The position numbers were made by a program, and so were the translations under genes. From NCBI GenBank assembly GCA_016717145.1, contig JADKGD010000068.1, forward strand, positions 1 to 5,569: 5,569 bases of DNA. The letters are read 5' to 3'. The notes below the pieces were generated by a model. The model did not search any database and had not been told where the DNA came from. It saw only the letters and a program-made list of their open reading frames with translations. The stretch's first letter is position 1. Each line of letters starts with the position of its first letter. Origin of the DNA: Saprospiraceae bacterium. Its GTDB lineage: Bacteria > Bacteroidota > Bacteroidia > Chitinophagales > Saprospiraceae. Below are positions 1 to 5,569 of the stretch, one piece after another.

Positions 1-1488
1 TGTTCGGTTACCAAGTCCATAAGCATGGCATCTTGAATGGCCGTGTTCATTTTTCCTCATCTACATCTATAAATCTCTCTCCAAAAGCGATATTTTCTCT
101 GAGTGTTCCATTTTTAATATATACATTTTGCTGTACGTAACCAATAGTTTTTTGAAAAGATGCTTATTGGTTTCATTAAGCTTAAACCCATCGATAGAAA
201 TGCTACCCCTATTTTCAATCATAAAACGCAAAAAAACATTGAGTAATGTGGTTTTGCCTGATCCCGAAGCACCAATAAAACCAATAGTTTCACCTTTTTT
301 TAGCTCAAATGTTATGTCTTTCAATATATCCTGTTCAGATTGTGGATATGAGAACCCAACATGATCAAAAATGATTTTATCTGAAAAATTTATTGGTTGT
401 ACTTGACTATATTTTTTTAATGAGTAGTTGTTTATAACCTTGAGTTCACCTATAACAAAACTTAGATTTTTTAAATTAAGGGTCGACCCCATAATACGAT
501 TTATAGAAGGTAATAATCGATACGATGCAATAGCAAAGACACTCAATAATGACATTACTTGGTTGATACTTTCTCTAAATATGAAGGCAAACCCAAAGTA
601 CCATCAACCCCATCCCTAGTACCACATCATTAAGACGTTGATGAATTTTAGTAAAAATTCCTTGCTGTAATGCATCTATAACAGAGATCTTTTTAAGTAA
701 ATTACTAAAATGATTATAAAAATAATCTTGCTTATTTGATAGTATGACATCATTATATGCATTCAATCCATCAATAAGTGCAGATGTTGCCCTCGGTGCC
801 AATTGATTTCTGGTTTCTCCTAAAATTTTGGTGCGTTTCTTCGTAAGTAAGTACACAAATAAAAGTCGGAATAATAAAAATAATTAAAAAAATACTGCTA
901 AAGGATTAAAAGCTAATAATGCGATTAAAATAATCAGTAAAATTAATAATTCAGGAAGATACTACTAAAGTCTCTACAAGATAAATTGCAAAATAATAAG
1001 GTATTTGCATCACTGAATAATTCTTTTTACCAGTATCATGGTCAGAAATAAAAAGAAAACCTTGGTCATAATAATACTGAAACATCTTTTGGCTCAATGG
1101 GGTGATACGTTATAGGAAAACCTTGATTGTAAATAAAAAATAACAATACTGACTATGTTTTTATAGAAAATCACAAAATTATTGTTGATAAAATCAATAA
1201 ATATGAAAATAGTGTCACTAACACCAAAAGATCATAAAGGTACCTAAGATACCACTTCTCCTGAATGGTTTCCAGGTTTTAAAGCAGCATCTATAAGGGG
1301 GAAAATGGCCGCCAATCCAAACACATCAAAATGGCATTCACAAAAAGCAGCAAACCATCATAAAACTTCTACTCTTTTGATCAGCGTCCAGTATGTCTCT
1401 GATGTTTTTCAGAGCATTAAAATATGGAGTTGTTGAAGATGTTCAAAGGGCTTCTTTAAATATTTTGTAAAGATAGAAAATTTGTCAT
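1..1488 (-). CDS. MsbA/PglK-like polysaccharide ABC exporter, frame-disrupted, C-terminus outside window
   Basis: This is an inner-membrane exporter half-transporter with a fused transmembrane domain and ATPase, of the kind that flips lipid-linked glycans. The best stretch is 555-67, where the ATPase domain begins (IIFDHVGFSYPQSEQDILKD) and the Walker A motif GASGSGKTT lies at 273-247. After a one-base slip in an A run near 145-150, the Q-loop follows as GYVQQNVYIKNGTLRENIAFGE, and after a second slip near 50-54 the frame continues as MNTAIQDAMLMDLVTE to the window edge. The signature LSGGQ and Walker B motifs should lie beyond position 1. Upstream, the membrane domain is readable only in pieces: DVFGLAAIFPLIDAALKPG (about 1330-1275), QSRFSYNV (near 1110), LPELLILLIILIALLAFNPL (about 957-898) and ETRNQLAPRATSALIDGLNA (about 820-760). 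At least eight frame changes are needed. The true start is uncertain: ATG at 1488 is one candidate, and a start nearer 1430 is another. The gene is clearly AT-richer than its neighbours. Confidence 0.85.
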
Positions 1489-1489
1489 T

Positions 1490-1503
1490 CTGATTCCAAT
1501 CAG
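1490..1503. repeat. Short palindrome before the ABC exporter
   Basis: The 14 bases ctgattccaatcag form a 6+6 inverted repeat around a 2-base centre. They sit in the 55-base gap between the wbpB-like stop codon and the first possible ATG of the ABC exporter. It could be a small operator, a weak hairpin near the ribosome entry site, or chance. The remaining gap is AT-rich, with an A9 run at 1535-1543 (T9 on the coding strand) straight after the wbpB-like stop. There is no GC-rich stem before that run, so I do not call a terminator. Confidence 0.3.
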
Positions 1504-1543
1504 GTTTCGACACCAAAAAAGTTTATTGGTTATAAAAAAAAAA

Positions 1544-2508
1544 TTACATCAAGAATGGATGACTTTTTATGGGTTTTAGTGCAAAAGGATGATAATCTCC
1601 ATGTAAACCTACAGGTGTCTGCACTCTGATGTCATGTACCAGCTCTATTGCTGCCCTGGATGCATCAAGTCTGAACCCATTGCCTTCCAATATAGCGTGG
1701 TAGCTCAATGTATGTAATGAAGTAAATCCATCACTAAAATCAATTTCTTCATTTTGTATCTGTAAAGATCGATAAGTATTTCTTCCATCATCTTTGATGT
1801 GTTTCGGCAGTGTATCACCATCGATACTCAAAAACCATCGAACTCTGGCTTTTCAAATTCGAGAAATCCGGCCGCTCTGTCATGGGTATCAATATGTACT
1901 ATGTTCTGTTTGATATTGCCAAAAATCAACTAGCATGTCAAAAAGTGAATGCCTATATTGGTGGCTATGCCACCGGATTTGAGATGTCCCCTTTCCATGA
2001 GGTGTAATACCAACTGCCTCTCGAAGTGATATATGTCAGATCCACATCATAAACCTTGTCCTTTGACCCAGCTTCTATCCTGGCTTTCAGTGCCTTTATA
2101 GACTCATGGAGTCTGAGCTGAAGTATGGTAAATAGCTGACGGCCCGACTCATGTTCTATTTGTTGGAGTGCATCCAGATTCCGAGGATTGAGCACCAAGG
2201 TTTTTCACAAATGACATCTGCACTATTTCTCAGGCCAAAACGTATATGGGCATCATGCAAATAATTGGGGCTACAAATACTTATATAGTCGATCTTCAGA
2301 TCTTTGCGCTTCAGTTTATCCACATGCCTGTCAAATCGCTCAAATTCTGTAAAAAAATGCGGCATCCGGAAAAATAACTGTCCATAACTCCCACCGAGTC
2401 ATTGGGATCATAAGCAGCCACCAATTGATGTCCGGTCTCCTTGATAGCTTGCATGTGCCTGGGAGCTATATAGCCTGCAGCACCTATGAGAGCAAATGAT
2501 GTAGGCAA
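1544..2508 (-). CDS. wbpB: WbpB/WlbA-like UDP-GlcNAc-uronate 3-dehydrogenase (Gfo/Idh/MocA family), frame-disrupted
   Basis: WbpB/WlbA enzymes oxidise C3 of UDP-N-acetylglucosaminuronic acid with NAD, giving the 3-keto sugar that an aminotransferase then converts, on the route to 2,3-diacetamido uronic acids. The N-terminus reads FALIGAAGYIAPRHMQAIKE, a Rossmann nucleotide-binding loop closely resembling known WbpB. It is followed by YISICSPNYLHDAHI, the family lysine motif ICEKP (EKP at 2206-2198), VDLTYITSRGSWYYTSWKGD, GIATNIGIHFFDML (candidate catalytic His and Asp) and ARVRWFLSIDGDTLP. The C-terminal section (1831-1544) is open. About 320 codons matches the roughly 316-residue family. About six frame changes are needed (near 2370, 2196, 1975, 1942, 1916 and 1845), several of them in A/T runs. 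The start is unclear: the open frame begins at TTG 2508 with an in-frame stop just upstream, so the native ATG may have been lost to an error. It follows rfbA by about 46 bases and is probably co-transcribed with it. Confidence 0.9.
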
Positions 2509-2554
2509 CTGTTTTGCTAATTAATGACTCAAAAATATAAGCATTTACATCCAT

Positions 2555-3419
2555 CTATCTTAAGATTTTAAGCAGATAATCTCCGTAACCGCTCTTCACG
2601 AGTGGTGCGGCTAGTTTGGCTAGTTGTGCTGAATCTATAAATTTCATACGCCAAGCCACTTCTTCTATACATCCGATTTTGTATCCTTGTCTTTTTTCTA
2701 TCACCCTTACAAATTCAGAAGCATCGTGCAAGGAATCAAATGTTCCGGTATCAAGCAGGCGGTGCCTCTGTCCATAATGCCGACAGTAAGTTGTCCCATA
2801 TCAAGATAATGTTGGTTTTGCAGTGGTAATTTCATATTCACCCCTTGCTGATGGCTGAATATTCTTTGCGATATCACTACCATGTTGTCATAATAATACA
2901 ATCCGGGTACCGCAAAGTCAGATTTTGGTTGTACAGGTTTTTTTCTTCTATGGATATGGCTTTACTCTTTGTCTCATCAAATTCTACTACTCCACATCTT
3001 TCAGGATCATTGACCGGATATGCAAAAACCCTCGCACCTGATATAAGAGCAGCACTTTGCTGAAGTAATTTGGACAAACCCGATCCATAAAAATATTATC
3101 CCCGAGGACTAAACAAGACGTATCATTTCCTATAAATCTGCCCCAATAACAAAAGCCTGAGCCAGTCCATTTGGCACATGTTGCACGGCATATTCGAACC
3201 TACAACCCAAATCCTGCCATCCCCAAGCAATCTGATAAATCCGAGTTGGTCTTCAGGAGTGGTGATGATCAGGACTTCTCTCTGATACCTGATAACATAA
3301 GTATCGACAAAGGATAATAAATCATCGGCTTATCATATAGGCATTAGTTGCTTACTTATGGCTTTTGTGATAGGATAGAGTCTGGTGCCTGAGCCGCCGG
3401 CGAGGATGATACCTTTCAT
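2555..3419 (-). CDS. rfbA: Glucose-1-phosphate thymidylyltransferase (RmlA/RfbA), frame-disrupted
   Basis: RmlA joins dTTP and glucose-1-phosphate to make dTDP-glucose, the first cytoplasmic step toward dTDP-rhamnose and other deoxysugars. From ATG 3419 the protein starts MKGIILAGGSGTRLYPITKA, the nucleotide-binding signature of the family. Across frames it continues with SKQLMP, then IREVLIITTPEDQLGFIRLL, FEYAVQHVPNGLAQAFVIGA, CLVLGDNIF, the open section SKLLQQSAALISGARVFAYP (within 3077-2877), FAVPGLYYYDNMVV, GEYEIT and GTFDSLHDASEFVRVIEKRQ. It ends GDYLLKILR with TAG at 2557-2555. The span is 865 bases (about 288 codons), and the usual length is about 286-293 residues, so the gene is full length. 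About eight single-base breaks interrupt it, including ones near 3360, 3330, 3215, 3145, 3090, 2940 and 2880 and one in the GTAWLDTGT motif near 2752. No rmlB, rmlC or rmlD is visible nearby. An ATG follows the stop codon directly, but its frame leads nowhere recognisable. Confidence 0.93.
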
Positions 3420-3427
3420 TTTTTGCT

Positions 3428-3523
3428 TTTGGTTGATGAGTTTATAAGTTGATGGGTTGAAGGGTTGAAGGGTTGATGGGAAAGCATTTATAAACCATTT
3501 AAACCCATAAAAAATAAACCCTA
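3428..3523. repeat. Left repeat block flanking the S23 gene
   Basis: This block lies between the S23 stop and the rfbA start and overlaps the last codon of S23. It contains, in order, a TTTGGTTGATGAG element, a run of 8-base units, the 12-mer TTTATAAACCAT at 3487-3498, and AAACCC / ATAAACC motifs to 3521. The same elements in the same order occur beyond the other end of the S23 gene (3907-4018), so the two blocks look like diverged direct copies. The 12-mer copies are 481 bases apart. I see no coding potential in it. Confidence 0.6.
3433..3480. repeat. 8-bp tandem repeat, TTGAWGGG
   Basis: Four contiguous 8-base units lie at 3449-3480: TTGATGGG, TTGAAGGG, TTGAAGGG, TTGATGGG. Two degenerate units precede them, TTGATGAG at 3433 and TTTATAAG at 3441. 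The array is non-coding and sits 14 bases from the rfbA start codon, on its upstream side, so on the coding strand it forms part of the rfbA leader. Such an array can change length by slippage. Confidence 0.75.
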
Positions 3524-3901
3524 TCTAATACTATTTTTATAATCCAAATTCTTAATTAATCCTCCCAATTTATATGTTATATCACTTATCTGTTTCCTAA
3601 TTTCAATTAATTTATCAATATCTAAAAAGCCGAGATCATGTGCAAGAATTAATTGGTTAAGTACTTCTACAGCACTTCCAAATGCAATTTGATAAAACCT
3701 ACTTTGATCTTTAATATGAAATCTGGAACTACCTTCAGCAATATTTGACGATATGGAAACCGATGCTCTTCTTATCTGAGAAATTAAGCCAAATCTTTCT
3801 TCCGAAGGAAATGCATTGGTTATCAAATAAACTTTTTTATTTAGCTCTCTTGCATTTTTCCAAACATCAAGTTTTTCAAATCCGTAAGTATAGTTTTTCA
3901 T
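3521..3901 (-). CDS. S23 / four helix bundle protein (23S rRNA intervening-sequence protein family)
   Basis: This 126-residue protein matches the S23 or IVP family, first seen inside intervening sequences of bacterial 23S rRNA genes and widespread as stand-alone genes in Bacteroidota. The family folds as a four-helix bundle, often pentameric, and its function is not established. Diagnostic pieces are FEKLDVWKNARELNKKVY near the N-terminus (about residues 8-25), RRASVSISSNIAEGSSR (about residues 44-60) and FYQIAFGSAVEVLNQLILA (about residues 69-87), then a C-terminal helix with KLGGLIKNL. Length is normal for the family (about 115-130 residues). It is the only complete, unbroken gene in the window, although it contains A/T runs as long as those that are broken elsewhere. 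GC content is low, about 25% in two hand-counted 60-base rows. It lies between two sugar genes, is bounded by similar repeat blocks, and has no obvious role in polysaccharide synthesis. The bAvd protein of diversity-generating retroelements is related, but no reverse transcriptase or template repeat is present. Confidence 0.93.
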   Translation of the reverse strand: MKNYTYGFEKLDVWKNARELNKKVYLITNAFPSEERFGLISQIRRASVSISSNIAEGSSRFHIKDQSRFYQIAFGSAVEVLNQLILAHDLGFLDIDKLIEIRKQISDITYKLGGLIKNLDYKNSIR

Positions 3902-3906
3902 TATCC

Positions 3907-4018
3907 ATTTTGGTAAGTTGATGAGCTTGTGTCTCGTGATGGGTTTGGTGGGTTATTAGGTTGATCGTTTATAAACCATAAACTCAATAAACCTATAAAC
4001 CTAATAAACCATAAACCC
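3907..4018. repeat. Right repeat block flanking the S23 gene
   Basis: This block lies between the S23 start codon and the end of the wbpD-like gene. Its order of elements copies the left block: TTTGGTAAGTTGATGAG, then GATGGG, then the exact 12-mer TTTATAAACCAT at 3968-3979, then a cluster of ATAAACC-type units (3971-4018, six units of 7-9 bases). The similarity to the left block is in order and motifs; it is not base-for-base. The remaining bases to 4047 are AT-rich, with a small AATAA/TTATT inverted repeat at about 4029-4042 that is too weak for me to call a terminator. Confidence 0.6.
3941..4018. repeat. Long imperfect inverted repeat (hairpin)
   Basis: The left arm 3941-3962 reads GGGTTT, GGT, GGG, TTATTAGGTT. 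The reverse complement of the right arm 3998-4018 reads GGGTTT, AT, GGT, TTATTAGGTT. This gives a 10-bp perfect inner stem plus 3-bp and 6-bp outer stems separated by a small internal mismatch, closing a loop of about 35 bases. It sits upstream of the S23 gene on the coding strand and downstream of the wbpD-like gene. It could act as a transcript-processing or termination structure, or as the end of a mobile or repeat element. Confidence 0.6.
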
Positions 4019-4047
4019 TTTTAATTCCAATAAAGCCTTATTAATTT

Positions 4048-4621
4048 TTAATTTAATTTTCTTACCACACCATCTTTAAGAAAATACTTCTCTCCACTTT
4101 TCCGGGCACTTTGCTATACCATCTTCTTCAAAATGCAATCTATGCCCATATTCACTCATCCAGCCCATCTGTCGGGCAGGATTACCTACTACCAATGGCA
4201 TAATCAGGAACATATTTGGTCACTACTGCACCAGCACCTATAAACGCATATTTCCCGATATCATGACCACAGATTATTGTGGCATTAGCTCCTATGCTTG
4301 CCCCTTGGCCTACATGTGTTTTTAAATATTCATTTTTACGATTGACTGCGCTGCGCGGATTGATGACATTGGTAAAAACACAGGATGGCCCTAAAAAACA
4401 CCGTCATCACATGTGACACCTGTATAAATAGAAACATTATTTTGCACTTTGACATTTTCACCCAGAATTACATCTGAAGATATCACCACATTCTGTCCTA
4501 TATTACAGTTTCGGCCAATCAAACAATTGGTCATAATATGACAAAAGTGCCAGATCTTTGTCCCCTCTCCTATAGTACAACCTTCGTCTATATATGATGA
4601 TGGGTGTGCGAAATAAGACAT
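4048..4621 (-). CDS. wbpD: WbpD/WlbB-like UDP-sugar 3-N-acetyltransferase, left-handed beta-helix, frame-disrupted
   Basis: WbpD/WlbB acetylates the 3-amino group of UDP-2-acetamido-3-amino-2,3-dideoxyglucuronic acid using acetyl-CoA, the step two reactions after WbpB. From ATG 4621 the protein begins MSYFAHPSSYIDEGCTIGEG, then KIWHFCHI and hexapeptide turns (IGRNCNIGQNVVI, LGENVKVQNNVSIY), typical of a left-handed beta-helix trimer. After a one-base slip in the A6 run at 4391-4396 it continues LGPSCVFTNVINPRSAVNRK, EYLKTHVGQGASIGANATII, CGHDIGKYAFIGAGAVVTK, VGNPARQMGWMSEYGHRLHF and ends CPESGEKYFLKDGVVRKLN with TAA at 4050-4048. The cysteine/lysine-rich tail after the helix is also present in WbpD. 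The span of about 191 codons equals the family length. Three frame changes are needed (4391-4396, about 4202, about 4110). The partner wbpB lies two genes downstream, which supports the assignment over a generic sugar acetyltransferase. Confidence 0.9.
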
Positions 4622-4701
4622 ATTGATTAAATTTTGAAAACCTTTAAACCAAACACCAACAATTAAAAACTAGTATTCCAAAAACCCAACACGTCAATAA
4701 A
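4622..4701. other. Short AT-rich intergenic gap, nothing firm
   Basis: These 80 bases separate the Wzz-like stop from the wbpD-like ATG. They are AT-rich and contain a few AAACC motifs like those of the S23 repeat blocks. I see no clear Bacteroidota promoter (TAnnTTTG with an upstream TTG), no terminator and no Shine-Dalgarno site. Confidence 0.4.
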
Positions 4702-5569
4702 CTAAACCATTGCATCTACTACTATTTTTCTCGCTACAAAAAACCCTGCAGCTAGTAACCCTCCCAATAATCCTCCTTTTAGCAAAGACATAAGCAAAGA
4801 CTCAGCTATTGGATCCAAAGGCGGCAACGGTTCATCGATGATATTAATTTCCGGAGTACCAGCAGTCAGTGAAAAATCGGCCAACTCTGTTTTTAGTCTC
4901 ATCTGCATACATGGCTTTTAATTTTGAATTTCCGTATCCAGCAATCTTTTTGCGTCAGCAGATTAGGATCTGTGAGATTGCGGTGAGAATCACTAAATTT
5001 AGTCAACTGGAATTCCTTTGACCGCAATAATGCAAATATCGAATCTGATTTATTTTCTACAAATTCAAATGTATTCTGATTGCCTGTGGTTGAGGTTGCC
5101 ATAATATTCTTTGAGTGACTGGAATACCAGATTACTGAACGAAATCGAAAGTTCTTCGTCTACTGTAATGGCCGACATCGTTAATATACCCGTATCTTCG
5201 TTAAATCCATTGCTGAAGATAGGGTTCTTTACATCTTTTCCTCCAACTATTTTGCCTTAGCACCATTTTCATTGCTGATAATTCATCGAAGTAAACGATT
5301 TAATAGAGTCTGATTTGAATCTGAATCCTTTCCAGTCTTTATTATGATTAGTCCATTCATCATCCAGTTTATATAATGCAATGATATGATTGGCTATATA
5401 GTCATTTTTCTTGAATGTAGCTTCTAAAGGGATCTGAGTGAACATCACCTTATGAAGAATATTTCGCGATTTGGAAAGCTCCACTATCCTATCAAGATTG
5501 ACTTTCCCTCCTTTCCCCAGGCCAAATGATCCTAGTATTCCTGCCAAAGCACCACCACTTCCACCGCCA
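4702..5569 (-). CDS. Wzz/chain-length-determinant-like polysaccharide protein, N-terminus outside window, frame-disrupted
   Basis: Proteins of the Wzz family are anchored in the inner membrane at both ends, with a large periplasmic coiled domain, and control polysaccharide chain length or form part of the exporter. Only the later part is present. It starts at the edge with a glycine-rich stretch (GGGSGGALAGILGSFGLGKG), then NLDRIVELSKSRNILHKVMF. Further on it has IVGGKDVKNPIFSNGFNEDT, then ILTMSAITVDEELSISFSNL, the helical TFEFVENKSDSIFALLRSKE (5065-5006), LLTQKRLLDTEIQKLKAMYA, and the hallmark PEINIIDEPLPPLDPIAESL just before the membrane. The C-terminal membrane segment GGLLGGLLAAGFFVARKIVV (about 4775-4715) ends the protein at TAG 4704-4702. 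Four frame changes are needed (about 5290-5255, 5104, 4955 and 4910). The ATG at 5102 is internal and is not a real start. No Walker-type kinase domain follows the last membrane segment, so this is a Wzz-like protein without a fused tyrosine kinase. The exact subfamily is uncertain. Confidence 0.8.

Larger units (their letters stand above)
3428..4018. other. Candidate repeat-bounded S23 cassette
   Basis: The S23 gene plus its two similar, same-orientation repeat blocks form a unit of roughly 590 bases placed between the wbpD-like gene and rfbA. The surrounding genes belong to one pathway and S23 does not, which suggests that the unit was inserted or duplicated into the cluster. There is no transposase, so any mobility would have to be supplied in trans or occur by recombination between repeats. 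This is inference from layout only. Confidence 0.35.

Noticed and set aside
128..364. Open frame on the plus strand
   Set aside because: It lies wholly antisense to the ABC ATPase domain, where Walker A is unmistakable on the minus strand. The plus-strand protein resembles nothing.
428..619. Open frame on the plus strand
   Set aside because: It is antisense to the ABC membrane/ATPase linker region and has no recognisable motif.
1515..1545. Terminator after the wbpB-like gene
   Set aside because: There is a T run on the coding strand but no GC-rich stem before it.
1810..2007. Open frame on the plus strand
   Set aside because: It is antisense to the wbpB-like gene, whose motifs (GIHFFDML, ITSRGSWY) occupy the same bases.
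2845..3063. Open frame on the plus strand
   Set aside because: It is antisense to the middle of rfbA, which is securely identified.
3521..3901. Intervening sequence inside a 23S rRNA gene
   Set aside because: The flanks are repeat blocks and protein-coding sugar genes; no rRNA sequence is visible.
3428..4018. Diversity-generating retroelement accessory (bAvd) in place of a stand-alone S23 gene
   Set aside because: There is no reverse transcriptase, no template/variable repeat pair and no variable lectin-type target in the window.
3433..4018. CRISPR array
   Set aside because: Units are 7-9 bases, contiguous, with no spacers and no cas genes.
4670..4697. Sigma70-like TTGACG - 16 bases - TACTAG on the minus strand before the wbpD-like gene
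   Set aside because: Bacteroidota primary promoters use a different consensus, and AT-rich DNA gives such matches by chance.
4899..5102. A separate small gene starting at ATG 5102
   Set aside because: The upstream frame leads into it (SLKEYY then ATSTTGNQ) after a one-base change, so it is the middle of the Wzz-like protein.
1..5569. Programmed frameshifting as the cause of the broken frames
   Set aside because: There are far too many sites, in ordinary single-polypeptide enzymes, with no slippery-site plus structure pattern.

Overview
The window looks like part of a surface-polysaccharide (O-antigen or capsule type) gene cluster from a member of the Bacteroidota. Evidence for this is the low GC content, the lack of Shine-Dalgarno sites before the genes, a Bacteroidota-style Wzz-like chain-length protein, and an inserted 'four helix bundle / 23S rRNA intervening sequence' (S23) gene of a kind common in that phylum. 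The assignment is inferred from protein style; there is no rRNA or other marker gene here.

Every gene I can support is on the minus strand, so transcription runs from high to low coordinates. In that order they are: the C-terminal part of a Wzz/chain-length-determinant-like protein (5569-4702, start outside the window); a WbpD/WlbB-like sugar N-acetyltransferase (4621-4048); an S23 four-helix-bundle gene (3901-3521) flanked on both sides by matching repeat blocks; an RmlA/RfbA glucose-1-phosphate thymidylyltransferase (3419-2555); a WbpB/WlbA-like NAD-dependent UDP-sugar oxidoreductase (2508-1544); and an MsbA/PglK-like polysaccharide ABC exporter (about 1488-1, C-terminus outside the window).

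Together WbpB and WbpD point to synthesis of a UDP-2,3-diacetamido-2,3-dideoxy-glucuronic acid type sugar. The dehydrogenase that makes UDP-GlcNAcA (WbpA) and the aminotransferase (WbpE) are not in the window. RmlA would supply dTDP-glucose for deoxysugars, the ABC protein would move a lipid-linked glycan across the inner membrane, and the Wzz-like protein would set chain length or form part of the export machinery.

Five of the six genes are broken by many single-base frame changes, yet the conserved residues can be followed from frame to frame along the whole gene. Many of the breaks lie in A/T runs of 5-7 bases and are repaired by adding one base. This is the signature of an uncorrected long-read assembly more than of biological decay. 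Only the S23 gene is fully open. Its repeat-bounded arrangement, dropped between two sugar genes, is the most unusual structure here. I found no tRNA, rRNA, CRISPR array, transposase or reverse transcriptase.
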